A DNA stretch of 64,000 nucleotides, taken from Lewinellaceae bacterium (GTDB lineage Bacteria > Bacteroidota > Bacteroidia > Chitinophagales > Saprospiraceae). The stretch lies in NCBI GenBank assembly GCA_020636215.1, contig JACJYG010000009.1, positions 124,001-188,000 on the forward strand. The letters are read 5' to 3'. Shown in pieces: positions 24,428 through 32,604 of the stretch. The position numbers were made by a program, and so were the translations under genes. The notes under the pieces were generated by a model, which was given only the letters and a program-made list of their open reading frames with translations, was not told where the DNA came from and searched no databases. The first letter of the stretch is position 1. Every line of letters starts with the position of its first letter.

Positions 24428-26194
24428 TTACCCCTCCTTTTCCAGCACGATCTCATCTACTGCACAACCGGAGGGCACCATAGGGAAAATGTTCTCTTCC
24501 ATTTCTACGCGTATATGCAGCAGATAGGGGCCGTCGTGCGCCAGCATTTCGGCTACGGCGCTTGGCAGGTCTTCTGGTTTATCAATAGTACGGCCGGATA
24601 CTCCAAAACCTTCCGCAATCTTGATGAAATCAGGGTTGGTGAGGGCTACTGAGGAGTAGCGGCGGTCGAAAAATAGTTGCTGCCACTGCCGGACCATTCC
24701 GAGGTAGTTGTTGTCCAGCAAAATGATCTTTACCCCTACATTCCACTGTGAACACATGCCTAATTCCTGCAGCGTCATCTGGAAGCCACCATCACCTACA
24801 AAGGCAACTACCTGACGATCAGGTTTTGCAAGTTTAGCGCCGAATGCGGCGGGCAGGCCGTAGCCCATGGTGCCGGCGCCTCCGGAAGAGACCCATTGGT
24901 TGGTGCTCTTGTATTCGTAATAGCGGGCTGTGGCCATCTGATGCTGTCCGACATCGGTTGCTACGATGGCCATGCCATTGGTTTGGTTCGAAACTTCGCG
25001 TATGGCCATGCCCATTTTGATGTGCCCCTGTGCCGAAGGCTTCAGGTCGCGGCTGATCACCTTGTCGTATTCAACATCGTAGAGTTTTTTAAACTCAGCG
25101 AGCCAGTCCGGGTAGGATTTTTCCTTGACCAGCGGAAGTAGCCGTTCCAGGGCAACTTTGGCGTCCGAATGGATCGGTACATGAGCGTAGACATTCTTGC
25201 TGATCTCCGAGGCGTCGATCTCGATATGAATGACTTTGGCCTGTTTGGCGTATTTCTGGAGATTGCCCGTTACGCGGTCATCGAATCGCATGCCGATAGC
25301 AATGAGGACGTCACATTGGTTCTGCAGGATATTCGGGGCGTAATTGCCGTGCATGCCCAGCATCCCCATATGCAGGGGATGATCGGAAGGGATAGTGGAC
25401 AAGCCATGGATAGTACAGGCTAGCGGAATACCGGTTTTCTCCACGAAATCTTGAAAATCCTTCTGAGCATGGGCGATCTGAATGCCATGGCCGGCCAAAA
25501 TAAGCGGGCGTTGAGCATTATTGATCAACGCCGCTGCTTCCGCCAGCATTTCCGGGTCTGGCTTTGGGTTTGGGTGGTAGCTGCGAATAACCGGGCGAGG
25601 ATGATATTCAAAGTCTAGCTCTTCCAATTGAGCATTCTTGGTAATATCAATCACTACGGGCCCGGGGCGGCCGGAATTGGCGACGAAGAACGCTTTGGCA
25701 AAAACCTCCGGAATTTCTTCCGCCCGGGTAACCTGGTAGTTCCATTTGGTCACAGGCATGGTGCAGTTGATCACATCGGTCTCCTGGAAGGCATCCGACC
25801 CAAGGAGGTGGGCGGCTACCTGTCCGGTGATGCACACCAATGGCGTAGAGTCCAGAATGGCGTCTCCCAGGCCGGTTACGAGGTTGGTGGCGCCGGGGCC
25901 GGAAGTGGCCATGCAAACTCCGGTTTTTCGGGTAACCCGGGCGTAGCCTTCGGCAGCATGAATGGCTCCCTGTTCATGGCGCGGCAAAATGTGGCGCAGC
26001 CGGTCCTGATAATGATATAGTGCATCGTATACCGGCATGATCGCACCTCCCGGGTATCCAAAAATGGTGTCGACCTGCTCCTCGAGCAGGCAACGCAACA
26101 CTGCTTCTGCTCCGGTAATGCGATCCTTTTGCTTCGTTGCTGCTTCAGCCGCATCGACTGGCTGCTCTACATGCTGTTTCATCTTGTGATACAT
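24428..26194 (-). CDS. ilvB: Acetolactate synthase large (catalytic) subunit
   Basis: A 588-residue TPP-dependent enzyme making acetolactate and acetohydroxybutyrate for valine, leucine and isoleucine. GYPGGAIMPVYDAL (about 50-63) and the catalytic Glu in HEQGAIHAAEGYAR lie in the N-terminal domain, ATSGPGATNLVTGL follows, the FAD-domain core is in the middle and the TPP/Mg motif GDGGFQMTLQEL with DNNYLGMVRQW is near the C-terminus. It belongs to the biosynthetic rather than the catabolic (AlsS) type, supported by the adjacent small subunit. It follows ilvD by 82 bases. Confidence 0.97.
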   Translation of the reverse strand: MYHKMKQHVEQPVDAAEAATKQKDRITGAEAVLRCLLEEQVDTIFGYPGGAIMPVYDALYHYQDRLRHILPRHEQGAIHAAEGYARVTRKTGVCMATSGPGATNLVTGLGDAILDSTPLVCITGQVAAHLLGSDAFQETDVINCTMPVTKWNYQVTRAEEIPEVFAKAFFVANSGRPGPVVIDITKNAQLEELDFEYHPRPVIRSYHPNPKPDPEMLAEAAALINNAQRPLILAGHGIQIAHAQKDFQDFVEKTGIPLACTIHGLSTIPSDHPLHMGMLGMHGNYAPNILQNQCDVLIAIGMRFDDRVTGNLQKYAKQAKVIHIEIDASEISKNVYAHVPIHSDAKVALERLLPLVKEKSYPDWLAEFKKLYDVEYDKVISRDLKPSAQGHIKMGMAIREVSNQTNGMAIVATDVGQHQMATARYYEYKSTNQWVSSGGAGTMGYGLPAAFGAKLAKPDRQVVAFVGDGGFQMTLQELGMCSQWNVGVKIILLDNNYLGMVRQWQQLFFDRRYSSVALTNPDFIKIAEGFGVSGRTIDKPEDLPSAVAEMLAHDGPYLLHIRVEMEENIFPMVPSGCAVDEIVLEKEG

Positions 26195-26276
26195 TTTAAA
26201 TAAGTAAGGCTGGAGCAGGCCCCCATTTGGAACACCCTCTGAACAGGTGCTCCGAATGGGGCGTTCAAACCCTAAA

Positions 26277-27956
26277 CTAAATTTCGTCTGTTACGCAACC
26301 TTCGCTGGCGGAAGAGACGGTTTGAGCATACTTACGCAATATGCCGTTTTCCGCATTGATCGGACGGGGCTTCCAGTCTAACCGCCGCCGCCCGATCTCT
26401 GTTTCGGTGAGATGCGCTTCGAGCAAGTTCTGGGCCGCATCGATGGTGATCTCATCGCCATCTTTTAGCAAGGCGATCAGGCCGCCGTCCTGGGCTTCAG
26501 GCGTGATGTGCCCAACGACAAAGCCATGGGTGCCGCCCGAAAAGCGTCCATCCGTGATTAGAGCGACTTTGTCTCCGAGCCCTTCTCCCATCAGTGCAGA
26601 GGTTGGCTTCAGCATCTCCGGCATGCCCGGCGCGCCTTTGGGGCCGCTATAGCGAATGACGAGGACATCGCCCGCCTGTATGGTTTTTTTTCGGATAGCT
26701 TCATTGGCGGCGTCTTCTCCATCAAATACCCGGGCTTTCCCGGTGAACTGTTCGCCTTCTTTTCCGGTGATCTTGGCTACTGCGCCCGCTTCGGCCAGAT
26801 TGCCGTACAGGATCTGAATATGCCCGGTTTTCTTGATGGGTTGCCCAAAGGGGCGGATGACGTCCTGCCCTTCTTTCAGAGGCGCTACTTCGGCAAGGTT
26901 CTCCGCCACTGTTTTCGCGGTAACCGTCAGGCAATCCCCATGTAAATAGCCAGCTTCTAAAAGCATCTTCATTACCGCCGGCACCCCACCTACGTTGTAG
27001 AGGTCCTCCATGACATAGCGCCCGCTGGGCTTCAGGTCAGCCAGGAAGGGGGTCTTATCGCTGATGTGCTGGAAGTCATCAATTGTAAGGGGTACGCCAA
27101 CCGATTTGGCAATGGCGATCATGTGCAACACAGCGTTGGTGGAGCCACCCAGAATGGTGATTACCGTCAGGGCATTTTCAAATGCCTCGCGGGTCATGAT
27201 ATCGCGGGGCCGGATGTTCTTTTCCAATAAATTGCGTATTGCCGCTCCGACTCGCATGGTGTCCGTTACCTTTTCGGGTTTGTTGGCAGGGTAGGAGGAA
27301 TTGAATGGCAGGCTCATTCCCATCGCTTCAATTGCCGAAGCCATGGTATTAGCAGTATACATGCCGCCACATGCCCCGGGGCCAGGACAGGAACGCTGTA
27401 CGATGTTTTTAAAATCGGTTTCCTCCAGTTTACCGGCGATACGCTGCCCTAAGGCTTCGAACGCGGAGACGATATCCAGGTCTTTTCCCTGATATCGGCC
27501 CGGGCTGATCGTACCGCCATAGACCAGGATGCCCGGCCGGTTGAGGCGGCCCAGGGCGATCATCGCCCCTGGCATATTTTTATCACAACCTACTACAGCC
27601 GCTACGGCATCGTACCACTGGGCGGAGACGACCGTTTCGATGGAATCGGCAATGATGTCCCGGGAGGGGAGGGAATAGCGCATGCCACTAGTGCCCATCG
27701 ACATACCGTCGCTAACGCCAATGGTATGAAAGATCAGGCCGATGAGCCCGGCGTCCGCCACACCTTGTTTGACCTGATTGGCCAGGCCATTGAGGTGCAT
27801 GTTGCAGGTGTTGCCCTCCCAGCCGGTGCTGACGATGCCCACCTGAGCTTTTTTCATATCTTCTTCAGTTAGCCCCACGCCATAAAGCATGGCCTGAGCG
27901 CCTGGTAGCGTGTCATCTTGGGTGATTCGCTTACTGTATTGGTTGAGTTCCGACAT
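26277..27956 (-). CDS. ilvD: Dihydroxy-acid dehydratase
   Basis: An iron-sulfur dehydratase of 559 residues, third enzyme of branched-chain amino acid synthesis. The cluster ligands are in VGCDKNMPGAM and SCPGPGACGGMYTANTM, and TLLGGSTNA-type sequence (ILGGSTNAVLHMIA) and DGRFSGGTHGFVVGHITPEA near the end are family blocks. The ATG at 27956 begins MSELNQYSKRIT; an earlier start at 27992 would add 12 residues within the promoter area. It is the first gene of ilvD-ilvB-ilvN; ilvC and leu genes are not in the window. Confidence 0.97.
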   Translation of the reverse strand: MSELNQYSKRITQDDTLPGAQAMLYGVGLTEEDMKKAQVGIVSTGWEGNTCNMHLNGLANQVKQGVADAGLIGLIFHTIGVSDGMSMGTSGMRYSLPSRDIIADSIETVVSAQWYDAVAAVVGCDKNMPGAMIALGRLNRPGILVYGGTISPGRYQGKDLDIVSAFEALGQRIAGKLEETDFKNIVQRSCPGPGACGGMYTANTMASAIEAMGMSLPFNSSYPANKPEKVTDTMRVGAAIRNLLEKNIRPRDIMTREAFENALTVITILGGSTNAVLHMIAIAKSVGVPLTIDDFQHISDKTPFLADLKPSGRYVMEDLYNVGGVPAVMKMLLEAGYLHGDCLTVTAKTVAENLAEVAPLKEGQDVIRPFGQPIKKTGHIQILYGNLAEAGAVAKITGKEGEQFTGKARVFDGEDAANEAIRKKTIQAGDVLVIRYSGPKGAPGMPEMLKPTSALMGEGLGDKVALITDGRFSGGTHGFVVGHITPEAQDGGLIALLKDGDEITIDAAQNLLEAHLTETEIGRRRLDWKPRPINAENGILRKYAQTVSSASEGCVTDEI

Positions 27957-28139
27957 AGATAGTACCTTTTCCTTTGGATGTAAGGATTTCAAAAGTAATC
28001 CCGGACACAGGCAATAGCGAATAAAAAATAAGAATTGTTACGGCCGTTAGGGATTGATTTTTGAACTTAGGCAACTGTTTTTCAATGACTTGGGCGCTTG
28101 GTTCTTACGATGGCCGCTGGAGGAAGCGGGCGGAATGGG

Positions 28140-28187
28140 AGAATGCGGGAATGCGAGAATGCGAGAATGCGAGAATGTGAGAATGCA
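28140..28187. repeat. Tandem repeat, 8 bp unit (AGAATGCG), 6 copies
   Basis: Six octamers such as AGAATGCG, GGAATGCG and AGAATGTG in the divergent gap upstream of both ilvD and the exported protein at 28266. Non-coding. Confidence 0.85.
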
Positions 28188-28223
28188 TAAAGTAATTCGT
28201 TAACAGATTTAGGCATTTTTTCA

Positions 28224-28254
28224 TTTACACATTTCCGCTGTTCGGATATCTTTG
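28224..28254 (+). promoter_or_regulatory. Promoter of the exported protein gene at 28266
   Basis: TTTA at 28224-28227, 19 bases, TATCTTTG at 28247-28254. Transcription should start near 28261, leaving a leader of only about five bases before the ATG at 28266. Confidence 0.55.
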
Positions 28255-28265
28255 CCAATAAAACC

Positions 28266-29147
28266 ATGGCTCGTTACACCTTTACGCTGTTGCTATTGTG
28301 TTTTTCCCTGATCGCCGCCAACGGGCAAGGCCGATTAAAGAAGAAGATCATTCTACCGAAGGCCTTAAATGAGGTGTCTGGCCTGTACTACGCGGGGCCG
28401 GATAGCCTATGGTGGCTTAATGACAGCGGGAATAGCGCAGCGCTCTATCTGACGGATGGGAGGGGGAAGCTGAAGCAGGTTTTGCCGGTGCCCGGCGCCT
28501 TAAACCGCGACTGGGAAGACCTCACAGGAGATAACAAAGGCAAGCTGTATATCGGGGATTTTGGGAATAACCTCAACCGGCGGCAGGACCTTTGTATCTA
28601 TATCTTCGAACCTCAAACCGGGCAACTGGATTCCATTCGGTTTCGCTATCCGGATCAAATAGCCTACCCGCCAGCGCCGGAATACTGGAATTTCGATATG
28701 GAAGGATTCTTCTGGTCTCAGGATTCCCTGCATCTCTTTTCCAAAAACCGCCTGCCTCAGGGTAACTACTATTCTAAACATTACGTATTGCCCGCTGCCC
28801 CCGGCCAGTATACCGCCAGCCTGAAGGATAGCCTGCTACTCAAAAACCGGGTAGTGACCAGTGCCGCTCAAAGCCCGGACGGGAGGTCGGTAGTACTGCT
28901 GGCCTATTGGTACAAACTCTTCCTGGGTTTTATACCGGTGACCAAGACGAGTATATTCCTTTTCAACGATTACCCTGGGAGTGATTTTCTGAACGGCAAG
29001 ATAAAACGTTACCGGGTGCCGCACTGTATCGCCCCTACCCAATATGAATCTATCGATTTTATCGCCCCGGGCAAGGTAAGGGTGGCCTCGGAAAAGACAG
29101 TGTTATTTCGGCAGCAGGCCAGGGTGCGAAAGCTTGGGGGGCAGTAA
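28266..29147 (+). CDS. Exported protein, propeller-like, function unknown
   Basis: A 293-residue protein with a signal peptide (ends ANGQ, residue 21). The mature part is built from repeated beta segments with Asp/Gly turns: LYYAGPDSLWWLNDSGNSAALYL, LYIGDFGNNLNRRQDLCIYIFE, WNFDMEGFFWSQDSLHLFSKN and SAAQSPDGRSVVLLAYW. This spacing suits a six-bladed beta-propeller, as in SdiA-regulated or phytase-like exported proteins, but no catalytic set is visible. No sorting domain or lipobox is present, so it is probably periplasmic. Confidence 0.75.
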   Translation: MARYTFTLLLLCFSLIAANGQGRLKKKIILPKALNEVSGLYYAGPDSLWWLNDSGNSAALYLTDGRGKLKQVLPVPGALNRDWEDLTGDNKGKLYIGDFGNNLNRRQDLCIYIFEPQTGQLDSIRFRYPDQIAYPPAPEYWNFDMEGFFWSQDSLHLFSKNRLPQGNYYSKHYVLPAAPGQYTASLKDSLLLKNRVVTSAAQSPDGRSVVLLAYWYKLFLGFIPVTKTSIFLFNDYPGSDFLNGKIKRYRVPHCIAPTQYESIDFIAPGKVRVASEKTVLFRQQARVRKLGGQ

Positions 29148-29167
29148 AATGGCTTAAGCGTTTATCC

Positions 29168-29812
29168 CTAAAAAGCAGCCTCTTCGATCCGGACAGCCAG
29201 GTCGAGATGGATAAGGATTTTGTCATCTACCTTGATGAGCCCCATGAGTGCGGTGGGTGGATCGATGCCAAAGTCGGTCATTTTGATAGCCAGTTCGCTC
29301 ACAAAACGGTAGGTGTCTTTGCCCGTTTCGCGGGCATTGACGTTCAATTTCACCAGGCGGCTGACACCGGCAACGCTGAGGGTGGCTTTGGCGGCCAGGG
29401 ATCCGTAACTTTGGGGTTCATCCGGCCATTGATTGGCTTTCCATTGAACTTCCTCCAGGCGGATGGAAATAGTAGGATATTCGCTGGCTTTCAGGGTTTG
29501 ATGCATATCCCGGTTCATGCCCCGGTTACCGCAATCCAGTTTTTTAGTTTCCAGTTGGAGGCTGGTGTTTTGGAAGGTAGCAAGCTGGTTTTTCGGCCTT
29601 ATCGCCAGGGAGTATTGTAGGGGAGGGAAGTTTTGTTGGCAATTGCAGGTGAAAGGGGCCACATTGCTGGTGCCTTTGAGATAGAGCTGGCTATCCGGCA
29701 GTATCTGAAAAGGCCTGGCTTCATTAACAGAGAAGCTGGTGGTTGCCATGGCGGCCAGGAAGAAGCTGACCCCTAATATAGTATTGCGAAGCGGAGCTAG
29801 CATAAGTTTCAT
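29168..29812 (-). CDS. YceI-like exported protein
   Basis: A 214-residue protein with a long signal region (residues 1-30) followed by a lipocalin-like YceI domain: LYLKGTSNVAPFTCNC, MNRDMHQTLKASEYPTISIRL, TLSVAGVSRLVKLNV and the final IKMTDFGIDPPTALMGLIKVDDKILIHLDL. YceI proteins bind isoprenoid or other amphiphilic molecules in the periplasm. It is more diverged than the second copy at 31299, with extra Cys residues (CNC near 57). It ends a minus-strand group of YceI, porin, YceI. Confidence 0.82.
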   Translation of the reverse strand: MKLMLAPLRNTILGVSFFLAAMATTSFSVNEARPFQILPDSQLYLKGTSNVAPFTCNCQQNFPPLQYSLAIRPKNQLATFQNTSLQLETKKLDCGNRGMNRDMHQTLKASEYPTISIRLEEVQWKANQWPDEPQSYGSLAAKATLSVAGVSRLVKLNVNARETGKDTYRFVSELAIKMTDFGIDPPTALMGLIKVDDKILIHLDLAVRIEEAAF

Positions 29813-29893
29813 AGTGCCAGAGCTTTACAAAGAACCCGGAAGGGGGGCGCCAGGCGCACCCCTCCCGGGTAGGGGGTAAATTGAACAGAGATA

Positions 29894-31231
29894 TTAGAAG
29901 CCTACGACAGCTTCGATCATGAATCCGTTGAATTCCCCTTCGGAATAAAGGTTGTCGGTGGGGAAATCATTGTAGTTCTGTTTTACGTAAGCGCCTTTCA
30001 GCAGCAGGTTCTTGGTTGGGAACCAACCTGCGGCGATTTCGATGCGGTCGATTGACACGTCATTGGGGATACCTGCTAACTGGCCACTAGCCTGATTATA
30101 ACGGCCAGCAATGTACAGCTGTTCTCTCGGCAGGAAGCGGTAGGTCAATTCAGCGCCGATCTGCGTGAAATCGCGTTTGTCCGCTTCGGAATTAGCTTTG
30201 CCGGAAGCCATCTCGTACACTCCAAACAGTTCAAGTCCTTTGTATTTGAGGAACGGGTTGATCTGGAAGGCCGTAATTTCGTTGTTAAAGCCCGGGTTGA
30301 CACGGCCGCTGAAGGCCTGGTTGTCGGTCGTTGAAGCGGTAAGGACGCCCCGGTTCAGATAATATTCAGGAACCATGGCAAAGTAGAAGCGGGAACCGGT
30401 GCGGTCGCCACCGTACAAGGTATTCCGTGGGGTTTCCTGGTTGGTGTAAACCGAGCCCGACAGGCGGAAGCGGAAGTCTTCAGTAACTTGTTTGTCGTAG
30501 GCCAATTTAGCGTAGATGGATGGAGACTTCTTCTGGTTGGCGCCATAGTCAAGCACGTCACCTTTGATCAGGCCGTTGGTCATACCGACCATTGCCATTA
30601 CATTGGAAGTCGGGAACAGATATACTTCTCCACCAATTTCCGTAGCAAAAGCATCCATGATGTAGTTGCCGACGAAGGGGTTGTACATCGCGTTACCGTT
30701 GTCGGTGCGGCGGAACTGCTGGTCGCCGTAGTTGATCTGGAAGTGGCCGATCTTTACGCGGACATACTTGGAGTACCATTCCGGGTTGTTGAACATCGGC
30801 AGTTTATCCACCTGGATGTAGCCGCCTTTCACCCAGAATTCCTGGTGGTGGCGGGAAGACATGTAGTTTTCCAGTGCTAAGCGGATGCCATCATCGAGTT
30901 GGACGTCCAGGTTGAGGTTGGCGGTTGCCAGGTTGAAACCGGAAGACAGCGGATACAATTTGTTCAGGTCGTATTCCGTGCCTTTTGAGTCCGTGTAAAT
31001 GTTTGGGGTGGCCTTGTTGCTGTGGTCCAGTGCCTGATATTGTTGGGCGAAGTTACCACCAACCCGGACTTTCAGCCCATCAAAGGAATCATCGGTTTCT
31101 TTTGGAGCTTCGAATACATTGATCCCTTCCTGTCCATAGGGGCGGAAGTTGGAGATTTTGGCTTGCTGAGCAGTGAGGTTAGTCAGCATTAGAAGTGCCA
31201 GTGCGCTTAGGATTAATTTGGCCGTTTTCAT
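29894..31231 (-). CDS. Outer membrane porin-like beta-barrel
   Basis: A 445-residue protein with a signal peptide (ends NLTAQ, residue 22) and about sixteen amphipathic strands, ending in a terminal Phe (MIEAVVGF). NLNLDVQLDDGIRLALENYMSSRH, KIGHFQINYGDQQFRRTDNGNA and AGRYNQASGQ recall phosphate-selective (OprO/P-like) porins of Bacteroidota. The substrate is unknown. It lies between two YceI-domain genes on the same strand, 81 bases before the downstream one and 67 bases after the upstream one, so the three probably act together on an amphiphilic or small anionic compound. Confidence 0.82.
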   Translation of the reverse strand: MKTAKLILSALALLMLTNLTAQQAKISNFRPYGQEGINVFEAPKETDDSFDGLKVRVGGNFAQQYQALDHSNKATPNIYTDSKGTEYDLNKLYPLSSGFNLATANLNLDVQLDDGIRLALENYMSSRHHQEFWVKGGYIQVDKLPMFNNPEWYSKYVRVKIGHFQINYGDQQFRRTDNGNAMYNPFVGNYIMDAFATEIGGEVYLFPTSNVMAMVGMTNGLIKGDVLDYGANQKKSPSIYAKLAYDKQVTEDFRFRLSGSVYTNQETPRNTLYGGDRTGSRFYFAMVPEYYLNRGVLTASTTDNQAFSGRVNPGFNNEITAFQINPFLKYKGLELFGVYEMASGKANSEADKRDFTQIGAELTYRFLPREQLYIAGRYNQASGQLAGIPNDVSIDRIEIAAGWFPTKNLLLKGAYVKQNYNDFPTDNLYSEGEFNGFMIEAVVGF

Positions 31232-31298
31232 AATCTAGATAATTTTTGTTTTTGTTAAAGAACCCACCCTGCAAAAGGTGAATAATTGAGGTTATTTA

Positions 31299-31886
31299 TT
31301 ATTTGCTGCTTCCAACTGTACCGGTGGAGGCCAGCGTCAATTCGTACTTGACGGTAACCTGTTCGCCAACTTTGATGGCGCCCATCAATGCGGTAGGTTG
31401 TTCCATACCGTAATCAGAGAGGACAATGTCCTTGCTTCCACTAAAGGTTATATTGCCGGAAGCATCTATTTTGCCCTTGGCGTAAAGCTTGACTGTTTTG
31501 GCGACTCCGGCGATGGTGAGTTTGCCGTTGGCGGTGACGTTTAGGCCGGAGATTTGAGCTGAGCTCAGGGAAAAAGTAATGTTGGGGTATTTACTTGCTT
31601 TCAGCGCTTCGTACGTCTTATTGTCCATAATCTTGCCTTTTGTACTTTCGATACTCTTGGCAGGGATGGTTACGCTAAGGCTGTTGAGCGCTTTTAGTTG
31701 CGAACCCTCTATTGTAAGGTTGGCTTTGGCGTCAACCTTGGTGATATCGGATTCCCATTCGTGCAGTGTGGATGTGCCGGATACGGACATTTTGAACCCT
31801 TTGACAACATAGCCTTCCTGGGCGGTAGCCTGAAAGCTGATGGCCAGAAGAGCGATTGTCAGGATGGAAAGAATGCTGTATTTCAT
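31299..31886 (-). CDS. YceI family exported protein
   Basis: A 195-residue protein with a cleavable signal (ends ATAQ) and a clear YceI domain: MSVSGTSTLHEWESDITKVDAKANL, MDNKTYEALKASKYPNITFSL, LTIAGVAKTVKLYAKG and LSDYGMEQPTALMGAIKVGEQVTVKYEL. It is expected in the periplasm and binds a lipid-like ligand. As first gene of the group it has its own promoter (31912-31919) and a palindrome at 31953-31968 that may be an operator. Confidence 0.93.
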   Translation of the reverse strand: MKYSILSILTIALLAISFQATAQEGYVVKGFKMSVSGTSTLHEWESDITKVDAKANLTIEGSQLKALNSLSVTIPAKSIESTKGKIMDNKTYEALKASKYPNITFSLSSAQISGLNVTANGKLTIAGVAKTVKLYAKGKIDASGNITFSGSKDIVLSDYGMEQPTALMGAIKVGEQVTVKYELTLASTGTVGSSK

Positions 31887-31911
31887 AATTTGTTCGATTT
31901 TAATTATGGTT

Positions 31912-31968
31912 CAAATGTAGGAGGAATTGAAAGACAGGGATTATGATATTAGTCACTTTCAAAAGTGA
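31912..31968 (-). promoter_or_regulatory. Promoter and palindromic operator of the YceI-porin-YceI group
   Basis: The minus-strand -7 element is TACATTTG (31912-31919). No good -33 box is present. A 16-base palindrome TCACTTTCAAAAGTGA (31953-31968) is centred about 55 bases upstream of the expected start of transcription, a place where an activator of the CRP/FNR type would act. The regulator is not identified. Confidence 0.5.
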
Positions 31969-32604
31969 TATTTATCACATTTCGACTTTCCTTCCAATTG
32001 TTATTTTGGTTAGAATTATGATTCCCCGCTTAAATTTCAATGCTTTTTTATGGTCAAAACCTGGGTTTTATAAATGGCCATTCCAGCCAAATAAAAAAAA
32101 CAGGGTCATTTTGGAGGGTGTATGTATCAGGATCAGGAAAATTAAATAGGAGGGAGGGCTTGGGACAAAAGAAAAAGCCGGAGTTTTTGGCTCCGGCTGA
32201 ATGTTCATGAGATTATAAATGTAAAATGGGATTATCTGTTAAATGGGATTTAAGAAAAAATGGGATTATAATTTTCAACTGGGGAAAAAATGTTCATAGG
32301 GCTATAATTCAGAATTTGGGATAATGTCTTGGTTTAGTGGTGCGTCAAACGTTATTGCCCGATTACAAGTACAAATATAGAGGGGTGTTCTTCATAGCAC
32401 AAACACAATTTTTCCTGGTTTTCAATCAGAAATCCATGTTATTGTAAAGGAAGAACATTTCGAAAAACACCAGCGGGCCTTTTTTTAAAGGGTTCTATGT
32501 TATTGGAATTATTAAAAAAAATATTTGAAGGATAGCATTTTTCGTTCATATACGATTAATCCCGTATAAATGAAAACCCCCAAACCCCACTTCAGCCATT
32601 CTGC
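31969..32604. other. AT-rich intergenic region
   Basis: About 640 AT-rich bases. It contains the hairpin at 32176-32198 and several short repeats of AAAATGGGATT (near 32222, 32240 and 32256). Open frames here are short, lack homology that I can see and look non-coding. The stretch after 32340 shows nothing I can name. Confidence 0.6.
32171..32198 (-). terminator. Hairpin terminator
   Basis: AGCCGGAG (32176-32183) pairs with CTCCGGCT (32191-32198). On the minus strand the stem is followed by TTTTTC, which fits an intrinsic terminator for transcripts running down from the GH92 gene, about 400 bases after its stop. Confidence 0.6.

Noticed and set aside
27956..28140. A leader peptide or attenuator before ilvD
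   Set aside because: No run of branched-chain codons and no alternative hairpins were seen.
31943..32149. 68-codon frame in the AT-rich gap
   Set aside because: Low complexity, no homology that I recognise, and it overlaps the operator region.
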